NCBI GenBank assembly: GCA_004194705.1
Contig: SADC01000143.1
Coordinates: 62,001 to 126,000, forward strand
Source of the DNA: Ditylenchus dipsaci
Lineage: Eukaryota; Nematoda; Chromadorea; Rhabditida; Anguinidae
Reading direction: 5' to 3'
Length of the DNA: 64,000 nucleotides
Within the stretch, counting starts at the first letter, position 1. Every line of letters starts with the position of its first letter. The notes under the pieces were generated by a model, which was not told the origin of the DNA, did not search any database, and saw nothing but the letters and a program-made list of their open reading frames with translations. Made by a program: the position numbers and the translations under genes. Below, piece after piece: positions 21,881 to 32,485 of the stretch.

Positions 21881-22183
21881 CAGGTCAAATCCTGTTAAAA
21901 TTTGCAGAAACTACCCCAAATCACACCAAAACAGCCTAATATTAGACAACACGTCCCAAAATGATTTATTTATCAACAAAAACATGTAACAGTAATAGCG
22001 GACAAAGCACTAACAACGGTACATAAACAAATTTCAAAAATATTCTCACATTTTTCATATTTCATTGTTCCCAATAGCAGCATCCTGCCGTAGTCCAACT
22101 CGTCTCACTATCAAGATTCCTGAAAAGTCGGAAAGATTGAAAGTCAGAGAAAAGAAGTCGCCTAGAAGAGAAAAAGCTTACCA

Positions 22184-22520
22184 CCGTCACTTTCCTTGCC
22201 ATAATTTCCTACATCTGCATACACGCACTTGTAGTCGGCATCACAAATTGCAAGAAGCACAGTAGAAAAACCACCTTTGTAATTGTAATGCAAAGAGCCA
22301 GTATTTGTTGGAGCCTTCAGCAAAATGTGTTTGCCATCAATCGCGCCTTTGTTTAACTTGTTTTATCACAACTGCATTGAAAACCAGTGAAATTAGCCTA
22401 TCAATTGTATTCGGAGAATTCAACTTTTCCCAGAACTTTGTAGCAATTCTATTCCATTCTTCGCTGTTGATGGAGTTTTTAAATACTTCGGAGCAAGATG
22501 TAGACGAATGGTCATCCTTG
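22184..22520 (-). pseudogene. PIF/Harbinger DDE transposase remnant
   Basis: The minus strand reads INSEEWNRIATKFWEKLNSP, then after a break [20 protein letters not shown] and [20 protein letters not shown], then [15 protein letters not shown] before a GTAAGC donor. The DGKH aspartate, the NYKG..S..LLA..DA.Y block and the VG..G..SDGG aspartate are the conserved core of this DDE nuclease. The stretch between the SEEW segment and AIDGKH contains extra bases and stops, and the last catalytic exon (downstream, below 22184) is missing. Inactive. Confidence 0.8.
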
Positions 22521-22570
22521 CCTGCGAAAGAGTGAAAAATAATGATCGCTATGTTATGATAAAAACCTAC

Positions 22571-22747
22571 TTTCCCAAGCTAATTCCCGATTTTTTCCCA
22601 GACGGCTCTATTCAATACTTGCTTCTTGTACTCCGAATGGCCCATGTCCCACAGAATTGGATAGAGCAAGACGATACCGATTAGCTTGCTTTCCAACTCT
22701 TCCTCTGCTTTGAGATCGTCACCGCTCACATTCTTCCTTTTCGACTA
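22571..22747 (-). pseudogene. MADF-domain protein of the Harbinger element, broken
   Basis: SKRKNVSGDDLKAEEELESK, then LIGIVLLYPILWDMGHSEYK and RAVWEKIGN precede a TAG and LGK at a GTAGG donor. L...V..YPILWD..H.EYK....+..W..IG..L is the MADF fold, a Myb/SANT-like DNA-binding domain that Harbinger elements encode beside the transposase. One internal TAG makes it a pseudogene as written. Confidence 0.65.
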
Positions 22748-24071
22748 GCCATATTGCTTGAATGACGATGGAGATGTCAAAATACCTGAAATTATACATT
22801 GACAGATTATGGACGGATAAATTATGTATATGATGTCCATAGATAAATAGTTATGGATAAACGTGGTAAAAAGGAAAACAAATATATAAATAACAAACAG
22901 AAGCAGGAATTTGAAGATAAGTTGTCTAGAACACAATACAATCGACGATTACTAGGTTCGGTGAGCGTTGGATTTCAAAATCTCATTGTGAACAGGGTGT
23001 GAGTGTGGGTGTGGGACTGAGTGTGGGTGCGGGATTTTCAAAATCTGATTGTGAACAGGGTGTGGGTGCGGGTGTGAGTCTGAGTGTGGGTGCGGGATTT
23101 TCAAACCCTATTGTGAACACGAGTGTGGGTCTGGGTGTGGGTGCGAGTGTGAGTGCGGGTGTGGGTGCGAGATTTTGGATATGTGAACGTAGCTTAAGGT
23201 TTAAGAGCAGTTTACTAAGAAACATGACCATGCTGAACACTAATTCAGTGTTATGAATCTAGATATTTCCAGCGGAAAAAAGTTTTCCGTCAGAATTTTT
23301 TTTTTGAATTAATTTTCAATTAATTAATTCAATTAATTAAGCTGTTGATTATCATGAATCAGCTGCGTTGCTCATGACTTTGGTAATGATGTTACTGTAT
23401 ACAAAAATATTATGTCGTCCATTTCAGCGCTTGTTATGAGCTCGGTATTTGACAAGCAAGATGATTTATATGCCAACGTCCTTTGATGCTATGTTATGGC
23501 CTTTTGATTTCTTACGCATAGGTTGCACGTCAAAAAGGGGGAATCATCGACGAAATGTCCGAAGCATGACATCTCTTGAATTCTGTAAATTCCATGGACA
23601 TGGCTGCTTGGTGAATTATATTAGATCGAATCAAATTGCTGCTCCTGCAGTTTGAATTCTCGCTCCTTCTTAGTTCTTTATTGCTTTTTCAAATATTCAG
23701 ACAAAAACCCTTAATTTTGTCAACTTTCTTGAATTTTTTATACCTTTTATACCTATATCTAGGGACGGTATTTATATGCTTTAAAAAATGAGAAATAAGC
23801 GCATAAAATATACCCTTAAAACTGCAAAATATGCCCTAAAAGCTGCGAAATATGCCAGAACATTTACAAAATATGCCCTGAAATTTCATTATTAAAAAAG
23901 TTTTTTATAGACTAAAGTAGGCTGCTTTTACAGAAAAAAACATACTTGTCATCGTTCGTTAACAAAAAAGCTTCTAATATTTTAAAAACAATAGGTACCT
24001 AACCCTGCGTAATAATTGGAAGTTGCATCCCTTTTTTTATTTTGTTACTAGAAAATTGTTAGCTTAACAGG

Positions 24072-24499
24072 TTTTTTTGACGCTACTGTCATATACCCCC
24101 CCCTAAAAATCGACTTTTTGGAGTGTCTAAAAACCATTTTTATGCAATTATTTTGCCATGAAAAGACCAGAAAAGCAGTTTAAAGGAATTATAAGCTGTA
24201 TTAGGAGGGAAAGGGAATAATAGAGGACCACTTTTTTTAGCTTCTTTACCATGTTTTTCAACTCGGGCCGTGGCAAAAATAGACTCTACATGCATTTTAT
24301 GATCAAGTGTACTTCTCGGAATCATGTCTAAGGTAAGTGCGTGCGCGCATCTCTGACTCTCAAGCCCCATGCGGCGCCGAAGGCTCCCCACTTATATCTA
24401 GGAATTTCATCTTTTGAATCACTCTAGTTTGAGTCTTCTAATAAGTTTTCAGGTTATTTTGAGTAAGAAGTGATTTGAGCATGACAGTAGCGTCAAAAT
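24072..24499. mobile_element. Foldback with TTTTTTGACGCTACTGTCAT ends and a cassette copy
   Basis: TTGACGCTACTGTCAT at the left end is mirrored by ATGACAGTAGCGTCAA at the right. The minus strand at 24343-24240 reads DMIPRSTLDHKMHVESIFAT and RVEKHGKEAKK after a CTTAG acceptor, the clearest member of the cassette family. Confidence 0.6.
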
Positions 24500-24689
24500 A
24501 AGCTATTCATTCATTTGAACAACTGGCAGCACCTGTAAATTGTGAGAGTGCCGTATTCATGATAATCAACAGCTTATTTCACAAATCATATGCAATAAAT
24601 TCAATTTCATTTACATTTGGTTATTAAAATGCAACTAAGACTTCAAATAAGTAGATTTGATTATGTAAATGAAATCATTAGCTCACTTA

Positions 24690-24939
24690 CCGTATTTCCT
24701 GTAATAAGGCGGCACCCTCTAATAAGCCGGCACCCCCAACTTCGAGGGTCTATATCTCGGAGCAGAGTAAATATTTTGGTTATCTGTTTGATGCGTTTTC
24801 TTAACTCCCACGAGCTCTACCGATTCTTATTTTTAGATTTTGGTTGAGCACCCGAAAATCTCGAGATTGAATTCAAATTTTCGGATTTTCAGGGATTTGA
24901 AAAATAAGGCGGCATGCCGCCTTATTACAGGAAATACGG
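24690..24939. mobile_element. TA-flanked MITE, CCGTATTTCCTGTAATAAGG ends
   Basis: Perfect inverted ends with TA at 24688-24689 and 24940-24941. Subterminal repeats of AATAAGGCGGCA are present. Member of the CCGTATT group, non-coding. Confidence 0.8.
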
Positions 24940-25025
24940 TAATATGATTTGATTATGTAAATGAAACCATTAGCTCAATCAATTACATTTGATTAATCAC
25001 TTGTAATCACCGGTTCAATTGATTA

Positions 25026-25284
25026 CCGTATTACTGTATTAAGTCCCCATGGGGAGTTATTTTTCACCCTTAAAAAATCGGAAAAAAAATATTTCGATTT
25101 TGATATTTTGTGTGCTCAACCAAATTTTAAAAAGTGGAATCAGGTAAGCTCGCGGCAACTGAGAAAACGCGAAAAACAGATTTGCGAAATGTTCGCTCTT
25201 GCCTGAGATATAAGGTCCCTAGGGTGGGGACTTATTAGAGGGTGGGAGATATTAGAGGGTGGCGAGTTAATACAGTAAATACGG
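25026..25284. mobile_element. TA-flanked MITE, CCGTATTACTGTATTAAGTC ends
   Basis: Inverted ends with TA at 25024-25025 and 25285-25286. Same group as 24690-24939, non-coding. Confidence 0.75.
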
Positions 25285-25611
25285 TAATTGAAATCACAAT
25301 TTCTTTTAATTTCATTTGATTAATCAATTGAAACCACTACTTCTTTTGGTTCGGTTTGATTATGTAATTGATAACCATACCCACTTTTTTTGGTTACATT
25401 CTTCGCTAGTCGTAGCTACCCGTTTTTCACATACGCAAGCTATGTTGGTTGCTTAAATATCACTTTTGGGCCAAAAGCTCGTCAAAATCAATTGATGAAA
25501 TCAATTGTATAATGCATTCAATTGATTAATCATAACATCACTGCAGTCAAGATAATACATTCAAATCTTAATTTGTGGAGTAAAATTTTAAAGGACTATG
25601 AAACTTGATAA

Positions 25612-26093
25612 CAGTGTTTTCAAAAGTCAAGGTCAAGTTCAAGGTCAAGGTCAAGGTAAAACTTGACTTTAAAACTTCAAGGTCGTTTTTCTCGATTTTA
25701 GTAAGGAAAATGGGTCTGAATTTTTTTTCCTATCCCTTAAAGTCAAGATTTTGCGCTGAACAAAACGTACTTTTCAGAATTACGATATAATTTTTGCACG
25801 ATGAGATATAGCCTAAAGTCAAGGTAAAATCACCTTGATTTTAGCGAAAGTCAAGGTCAAGGTAAAATCAAGGTGATTTTACCTTGACTTTAGGCTATAT
25901 CTCATCGTGCAAAAATTATATCGTTATTCTGAAAAGTACGTTTTGTTCAGCGCAAAATCTTGACTTTAGGAATAGGAAAAAAAATTCAGACCCATTTTCC
26001 TTACTAGAAATCGAGAAAAACGACTTTGAAGTTTAAAGTCAAGTTTTACCTTGACCTTGACCTTGAACTTGACCTTGACTTTTGAAAACACTG
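25612..26093. mobile_element. hAT foldback MITE, CAGTGTTTTCAAAAGTCAAG ends
   Basis: The element is an almost perfect 482-bp hairpin made of AGGTCAAG/CTTGACCT words. The 8-bp duplication CTTGATAA is exact at 25604-25611 and 26094-26101. The first ten bases resemble the 8247 hAT family. Non-coding. Confidence 0.85.
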
Positions 26094-26351
26094 CTTGATA
26101 AGCACAGCAATTTGCGGAATTCGAATTGGCGCGGGACCATCCTAATTTTGTTCATAATGTTTTCGAATTTATTTTTTGTATGTGCTTTTGAAATTTGAAT
26201 TCCATTTCTAAGTCAATTTTTAACACTAACTCATATCAGACAGTTGTAGGACAATCAGGGATGAGAATTTGGTCCTATAAAGGACTATTTAGGACTATTT
26301 TAGTCCTAAAAAGGTCCTAATAATAGTATGGTCCTATTTTAGGACTATGGA

Positions 26352-28862
26352 CAGTGTTGTCAATTTTCGGGCATTAGTAATTGAGCTTTTCCCGAACGCA
26401 ACGCCAGAGAGGAATTTACAAAAAGCATCTCAAGGCAGAATGCCGCAAAAGTTTTTTGCAAAAAGCTTTTCAACGCTAAATGCCAAGAAAAGCTTTTTGC
26501 AAAAGCTTTTGAGTTCTTTATGCCAAAAAAAGCTTTTTGCAAAAGCTTTTGGGGTCTAAATGCTAAGAAAAGCTTTTTGTCAAAAGCTTTTGAGTTCTTT
26601 ATGCCAAGAAAAGCTTTTTGCAAAAGCTTTTGGGTCTAAATGCCAAGAAAAAGTTTTTTGCAAAAGCTTTCGGGGTACCAATGCCAAGGAAAGCTTTTTG
26701 CCAAAAGCTTTTAGGAATCTTGAACACTTGATGCTTTACCAAAAAGGTTTTCTTTTATCGTGTTTTTAAATGCTTTTGTCTGAAACTCGTGGTTGTGGAC
26801 TATCAAAAAATTAAAGAGAACAGCCTAACGTTTCACTTAAGGCGCGTCCCCAATGCAGCCTTTTCACTCTCACTTTCACTCTCACTCGCTCATTGGGGAC
26901 ACCCTTTATTCTCACTCTCACATTCACTCTCACTCCCACTCTGTCCCCAATGTGACTTTTTATGCTGTGTACTCAGACCATTTATTCAACTGTTTGGTTG
27001 ATCAGAGGTATGCTTCAGACCTGCTTCTACGTTTCTTAAGCGAGTCAAATTCTATCAACTATATCTTAAACTACCTCAAGTGAGCCTGAACCACTTGAAG
27101 CACTCTAACTACACTGAACACCCCTAAATGGCACCAAATCACTCAGAACACCCCAAATGATCGCAAACGATCCCAAATCACGCCGAACCACTCAATACCA
27201 TCCTAAACACCCCAAATGGTCTCAAACCATCCAAAACCACTCAAAACCGCCTTAAACACCCCTAATGGTCCTAAATCATGCGAAACACCCAAAACCACCC
27301 GAAACAGACCAGATGGTTTGAAACCATTTGAAACTGCCTAAAATCGCCCTGAAAATTTCCAAATCTTATCAAAAAATCCTAAACTGCTCAAAAGCACCCC
27401 AAACACCCTGAGTGGTCTAAATAATACTAATCCGCCCGAAATCACCTCAAATCCACACTAAACACCCAAATGGTCTCAATCATCCGAAAACCGAAACCAG
27501 ATAAAAGTACATTTAACGCCCAAATTTCAATGGCTCTAAACCACTGTTAAAACTGTCAAACTGTTAAAACCACGCTCAATACCTCAAATTACTTCAAACA
27601 CCTCCGGTATCCTGCAATATTTTAGAAGTACAATTTTGGAATTCAGCAATATGCCCATAATTACAATACGAACATCATGACCAAAATTGGGGTAATTTAG
27701 AAAAGGGACGACAGAAGGATAGAGACGGGAAATAGAAAAGTAGACTTTTTCCTAACTGCTGCTTTATTAGTGCACCATGGCAAGCCGGGGAACCGGCAAC
27801 CACAGCCTTGTTATCACAATACAAAGACAAAACTGGTACAAGAGATTCTAATGATGGAGATTCCACTTCTAAGGCAACCACAGCTTCTGAAGAGCATCGG
27901 ACATCTTTGGCGGAACATGACGACACATCATTGACTGAAGCTGGTACGAAGACGGCAGGGTGGTTGCTGATTTCCTTAGCTGGCTGCACAACGGAACGCA
28001 CCACCAGAGGAAAAAAATGGGCCAGCCAGTCTGCGCTTGAGAAGAAGCTTCCGTCGTCTGCTGGACCAGAGGCTCAAGAATCTTGTATCCAGAGGGCTGA
28101 AAACATTAGACGGACATAAGTCAAATAAATGGGTAACTTACAAGCTAACAAAAAGATCAGTCGAGAATGCCGGACAACGTGAAGTTAGCCAGATATCCTG
28201 CCTGATTGCTTATGTCGTCTTCTGAATAACCAACTCGACCCCGACTTTTGCCACTCCTGTATTCTTTTTGAGCTTCAGCTTGCTGAAAGATAAAGAGACT
28301 TAACTTAAATGAAAACCAACGAAAAGACACTGACATGATTCGCGAGCTGTCAACTGAAAAAGGCAACTCTCCAACCAACAAGTCACCATGGAAACCATCG
28401 GAAGGCGTGGAAGAAAGATCGCTCGCACCAGAACCATAGCTCAGCACACTGATAGCAGCAGCCAAGAGTCGAAACTTCGATCCGCAGCCCCCAAACAACG
28501 CATACAACCTAAAAATACAACAGTCATAAATGGAACTGAGACGGAAGACGGCTTTTTTGCAAATTTTCACCGAAAAATCGGGCGCCACTGTAATAAACAG
28601 TCAAAGCTTTCCTGGACATTGGTACCCCAAAAGCTTTTGCAAAAAGCTTTTCTTGGCATAAAGACCTCGAAAGCTTTTGCAAAAGCTTTTCTTGGCATTT
28701 AGAACCAAAAAGCTTTTGCAAAAAACTTTTCTTACTTTTTTTTCGAATGCTTTTCCTGAAAACTCTTGTTAGCAGTATTCCAAAAAATTTTTTTGAAGAA
28801 ACCGCTAAAAAATGACCAAAAGCTTTTAGCAGGCAAGTTAGTAACCAAAATTGACAACACTG
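26352..28862. mobile_element. hAT element family 2, copy 1
   Basis: CAGTGTTGTCAATTTTCGGG at 26352 and AAAATTGACAACACTG at 28862 are inverted. ACTATGGA is duplicated exactly at 26344-26351 and 28863-28870. Subterminal arrays of TGCCAAGAAAAGCTTTTTGC mark both ends. Between 27070 and 27600 is a degenerate CCAAATGGTCTCAAACCA-type repeat, and from 27675 come unrecognised reading frames. Copy 2 is at 39669-43949. Confidence 0.85.
27675..28590 (-). other. Unrecognised spliced-looking frames in hAT family 2
   Basis: On the minus strand, after the acceptor GTATTTTTAG, a frame reads LAAAISVLSYGSGASDLSST and SDGFHGDLLVGELPFSVDSS. A 22-nt GTTAAG...TTTCAG interval precedes a frame with KLKLKKNTGVAKVGVELV, but 22 nt is short for an intron. 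Downstream open frames (VRSVVQPAKEISNHPAVF) lack known motifs. The same sequence is kept in copy 2 (40960-41860). It may be element-encoded or captured host sequence; no family could be named. Confidence 0.35.
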
Positions 28863-28931
28863 ACTATGGACCTATATAGGACTATAGTCCTATTTAGGAA
28901 TATAGTACTATTAGGACATAGTCCTATATAG

Positions 28932-29117
28932 TAGTGCTGCGTGCGATGCGATATATCGCATCGCAAACATCGCAACATCGCACGAAATTTTGCCTTAAAC
29001 ATCGCATCGCAACATCGCATCGCAAAGTTTTGAAACATCGCAAAAATCGCATCGCAAGTCCTCGGACCCAAAAACATCGCATCGCAACATCGCAAAAACA
29101 CAAAATGCGCAGCACTA
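28932..29117. mobile_element. hAT-type MITE, TAGTGCTGCG ends
   Basis: TAGTGCTGCG and CGCAGCACTA are inverted. CTATATAG is duplicated exactly at 28924-28931 and 29118-29125. The interior is an array of ATCGCATCGCAAC words. Partial copies occur twice at 43252-43580. Confidence 0.75.
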
Positions 29118-29149
29118 CTATATAGGACCATAGTCCTGTTAGGACATTT

Positions 29150-30390
29150 ATCATTTTTAATGGATTTTTAGTCATTTATATACAAAACTGTTGGATTATG
29201 CGTCGGATTCATGTTCAGCGTAGTCGATTTGCTTCTAAAACCACTATTTCAGTTGGAACTCACTGTGAATCTGAAATTCCACTCAAGACAAAAAAATTCG
29301 AATTAAAATTTTCGATTTTTTAAATTTGACAGTGCCTTTTGAATTTTAAGAGCAGTTTTTCAAGCAAATCGACCATGCTGAATGAGAATCCGTCAAAAAA
29401 GGCTGTTTCTTCTTGACAGTTTTCTTCACGACTTTTAGACAAAAATGCAAAACCAGAAAATTTCAGATCTAGAAGTCCACCTGACAATCCTGCATTTTAG
29501 ACAGCTTTTCATGACGGATTCGTGTTCAGAATTGTCGATTGGGTGTAGGTCATTTTTTCCGTCATTCATTTTTCCGTGATCGTTTTTTCGTGGTCACTTT
29601 TCCGTCGGTTCATTTTTCCGTCGTTCATTTTTCAGTTGGTCGTTTTATCATAGGATATTGTTGGGTTTGATTTTAGTTTTTCTTTCGATATGATCGACGC
29701 GTTCTCTTGGTTTGCTTGGGTGTTTGAATTTCTGTTTGAATTCTTCACAAACTTAAATTTTTTAACTGATCAAAGCTACCTAAATCTTAAATATGTTATA
29801 TAAGTCAAAGTTGTTTAGTAGGCTGCATTTAGGTTTCACACTTAAATTACTTGTCTGAGAGACTGCTAGATACCGAAGCCTGGGCTCCCCACCTGGATAC
29901 TCTCACTTGGGTACCTCTCTCCTGCATTGCTCTCTTCTGTGTACTACACCAACTAGGTTCCACGACGTGAGTACCCCCACTTGGCTACTTTTCTCCTGGG
30001 TACTCCCCGTATAGCTACCCCTCTACTGAGTAACACCACCTAGGTGCAACTAATCGGGTACCTCCACTTGGGTCTACCAACTGCTCAACCACCAGGATTG
30101 AGCCACCTGAGTGATGATGGTGAATCGCGACCACTGAGGGTGTAAATACTGAGGGTGAAGCCTTTACGAGTATACCATCGAAGTGAAATTTTATAAGAAG
30201 TATTATACAAAGCTTCAGAAGAAATGGCGAAAAATCGAAAATTTTAATTTGAATTTTGTTGTCTTGAGTGGAATTTCAGATTCACAGTGAGTTCCAACTG
30301 AAATAGTGGTTTTAGAAGCAAATCGACTACGCTGAACATGAATCCGACGTGTAATCCAACAGTTTTGCATATAAAGGACTAAAAACCCAC
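29150..30390. repeat. Palindrome of the TTCATGTTCAGCGTAGTCGA family
   Basis: 29195-29320 (with GCTTCTAAAACCACTATTTC) is mirrored at 30240-30345. The same head sequence opens palindromes at 18315, 20690 and 54298. A TTTTTCCGTCGTTCA repeat lies at 29550-29640. From 29870 to 30110 there is degenerate GGGTACCTCCACTT-like sequence. No gene. Confidence 0.6.
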
Positions 30391-30722
30391 CAAAAATGAT
30401 AAATGTCCTAACAGGACTATGGTCCTATATAAGACTATGTCCTAATAGTACTATAGTCCTAAATAGGACTATAGTCCTATATAGGACCATAGTCCTAAAA
30501 TAGGACCATACTATTATTAGGACCTTTTTAGGACTAAAATAGTCCTAAATAGTCCTAAATTTTAAGCATATAGGACCAAATTCTCATCTCTGGACCCGTA
30601 CCAAATATAAAAATTAGTCACTATATTATATTTAGACTTCTAGGCTAAAGTCTAAAGTCTAAATTGGAGAAAAAGTAGTCGTACCAAATAACGGAGGCTA
30701 AAAACCACTTTTTATTTAGTCA

Positions 30723-31049
30723 CTAAATATTTAGACTTTTGGTACCAAATACGTTTGCGGCAAGTCCATTTTCACATAGCAACATCACAGAGTGCTTGCA
30801 GTGCTGCTTTTTTGCTCCCACAACACACGAGCATTGATATTCTCCATTCCAGAAAAGATTGGGAGAGACTGTGCAGAATGAAAAACGAAGAGTCTTGTAG
30901 CGTCCCCAGTTAGTGTAGCTTTGATTTCGGAGCTGCAAATCCAGCGCTTGCAATAATACAGGAGTAGCATCTTGGTGCAGCCCAACCAGAGTAACATTTT
31001 GCAGTGTTGGATGGGCTGTCAAGGGTGGCTTGTTCTTGTTTGCCATCAC
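30723..31049 (-). pseudogene. SWIM zinc-finger fragment of a MULE transposase
   Basis: The frame reads YTNWGRYKTLRFSFCTVSPN and then YQCSCVVGAKKQHCKHSVML. C-x-C...C-x-H is the SWIM zinc-binding pattern found at the C-terminus of many Mutator-like transposases, where it contributes to DNA or protein binding. The frame opens MMANKNKPPLTAHPTL. The DDE region is absent within the element. It reads about 108 codons, so it is a fragment; a domesticated small SWIM protein is less likely given the flanking inverted arms. Confidence 0.65.
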
Positions 31050-31384
31050 AAAAGCCTCACGATAAAGGCTGGGTGATATTTGAGGAACAGCTGTAGGATT
31101 CTATAGACAACTTGTTTATATAAACACAAAATAAACACACCAGCTAAAAATTGTCATTCTTTCCTTTCTTTCAGACTTTTCCATTTAATTTCTGAATCAT
31201 CACTTCGATGGCGGAACCAATTTCATTAACAAAGGATTAGTTTTTCTTAACAAAAGGCGAAAAATTTTTATATTCATTCATATTCATACTTTTTATACAT
31301 CAGTTTTTTAGAAGTTTTTCTCTATTCAAGCAAAAACAATAAAATTATATCGAGAAAATAAAAAAAATGCAGAACTACATCTAA

Positions 31385-31645
31385 AAAAATTTGCACCAAG
31401 AAAAAGCCAATTTGCTCCAAAAAAAGTCTTTTTGCCCCAAAAAAAAAGTCTTTTTGACCCAAAAAAAAGTCTTTTTGAGAAAAAAAATTTTGACCCAAAA
31501 AAAGACTTTTTGCCCCAAAAAAAAGTCTTTTTGACCCAAAAAAAAGTCTTTTTGACCCAAAAAAAGTCTTTTTGACCCAGCTAAAATTTGACCCAAAAAA
31601 AAGTCTTTTTGACCCAAAAAAAAGTCTTTTTGCTCCAAAAAAAAG
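31385..31645. repeat. 22-base minisatellite CCCAAAAAAAAGTCTTTTTGA
   Basis: About ten units of AAAAAAAGTCTTTTTGACCC lie in tandem. The open frame across it (FFLGQKD repeats) is a by-product of the repeat. Confidence 0.75.
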
Positions 31646-32029
31646 CTTTGTCCCTATATAATTAGATTTTTAGCTGACTAAAGTCTAAATATTTAGCCGA
31701 CTAAAGAATTAGTCGGCTAAATATTTAGTCAACTAATTTCTATATTTAGTACCAAAAGGCCACTTTTATTAGTCACTAAATATTTAGTGACTAATTGTCA
31801 TATTTGGTACGGGTCCTAAGGACAATGAACATTGGCAAACTTGTCCGATCTTGCAATGTCGAGCAACGTTAGGGTCGACTAGTAAACGGTTCTGTATTTT
31901 GAAAAAATTTTACATGCAAACAAAAAACAATTCGAAAACATTATTGAAAAAATTAGGTGGTCCCGCGCGAATTTATGATTTCCAAATTGCTGTGCTTATC
32001 AAGTTGCATGGTTCTTTAAGTGAATCTTG

Positions 32030-32410
32030 TTCGATAGGCCCAAAACCGCTATTTCACCCACCCAAAGCCTAAAACCCAGGGTAGGTACTTCTTGACCTGC
32101 TGGATATCCGCTTGGATGACCTGAAAAAATAAAAAATAGTCAGATCAAAAAACCAATAGTGATTTTATGCGTTAAATCATGTGATGAATCCTGTTTGCTA
32201 GGACTAAAACTGCGATTTCACCCACCCGAGCCCCGAAATGTAGGGTAGGTACACGCTGAACAGCTGGATATCCACTTGGATGGCCTGAAAAATCCAATGC
32301 TAGTCAAACTCGAAAACAAATCATGCCATCATTTGCAAAATCATGTAGGGAATTGGGTTTGTTGAGACCCGACTTCCGATTTTGCCCCACTCAGATCCCA
32401 AAACCAGCGT
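32030..32410. repeat. About 160-base tandem repeat, three degenerate units
   Basis: Units at 32030, 32195 and 32345 share ATTTCACCCACCC, GGGTAGGTAC and CTGGATATCCACTTGGATG. Two more units of the same repeat lie at 61560-61640 and 61720-61800. Confidence 0.6.
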
Positions 32411-32485
32411 AGGTACAGTAAGCATACGCCAGTGGCAGCGTACGGCTTTTGTACAGGCCTGGTAAAAAGTGCGATCCCTCGATAT

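Larger units (their letters stand above)
20620..23320. mobile_element. PIF/Harbinger-type element with long arms
   Basis: About 120 bases at each end (20640-20750 and 23190-23305, with TCTAGATTCATAACACTGAA and its mirror) are inverted. Next come arrays of GTGTGGGTGCGGGATTTTC (22985-23170) and the complement (20800-20945). The interior holds minus-strand remnants of a Harbinger DDE transposase and a MADF protein, the usual two-gene content of this superfamily. The 3-bp duplication was not resolved. Confidence 0.7.
19950..25543. mobile_element. Large hAT-type element, CAGTGATGTTA ends, filled with later insertions
   Basis: CAGTGATGTTA at 19950 and TAACATCACTG ending 25543 are inverted. CAGTCAAG is duplicated exactly at 19942-19949 and 25544-25551, diagnostic of hAT. 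The subterminal arms (19990-20145; 23310-23345; 24580-25020; 25290-25530) are arrays of TTTCATTTGATTAATCAATT-like units. Nested inside are the Harbinger element (20620-23320), a foldback (24072-24499) and two CCGTATT elements (24690-24939, 25026-25284). The 23320-24070 stretch has no gene; it holds a small frame (23449-23655) without motif. Confidence 0.8.
26256..30592. mobile_element. hAT-type element, CAGGGATGAGAATTTGGTCC ends, hosting nested elements
   Basis: CAGGGATGAGAATTTGGTCC at 26256 is mirrored by GGACCAAATTCTCATCTCTG ending 30592. The inner arms are arrays of AGGACTATAGTCCTATAT. The left flank AGGACAAT (26248-26255) reappears at 31819-31826, just beyond the adjacent MULE-like element, and may be the displaced duplication. 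Nested inside are 26352-28862, 28932-29117 and the palindrome 29150-30390. Confidence 0.65.
30593..31818. mobile_element. MULE-like element with SWIM exon, GACCCGTACCAAATAT ends
   Basis: GACCCGTACCAAATAT at the left is mirrored by ATATTTGGTACGGGTC at the right. Arms of TTTAGTCACTAAATATTTAG words lie at 30605-30740 and 31660-31810. The interior holds a SWIM zinc-finger exon and a 22-base minisatellite. It abuts the end of the 26256-30592 hAT. Confidence 0.6.
25590..32015. repeat. Outermost 6.4-kb foldback nest
   Basis: The block around GATAAGCACAGCAATTTG (ends near 25604 and 26094-26120) is mirrored by CAAATTGCTGTGCTTATC near 31990-32010, and GGCGCGGGACCATCCTAA is mirrored near 31950. It encloses four further insertion layers, listed separately. 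Confidence 0.55.

Noticed and set aside
26840..26960. CACTCTCACTTTCACTCTCA stretch as a regulatory pyrimidine tract
   Set aside because: Present identically in both hAT family 2 copies and without a gene beside it; simple repeat of the element.
31385..31645. 85-residue repeat protein (FFLGQKD units) on the minus strand
   Set aside because: The frame is produced by a 22-base minisatellite within a transposable element; no splice or start context.
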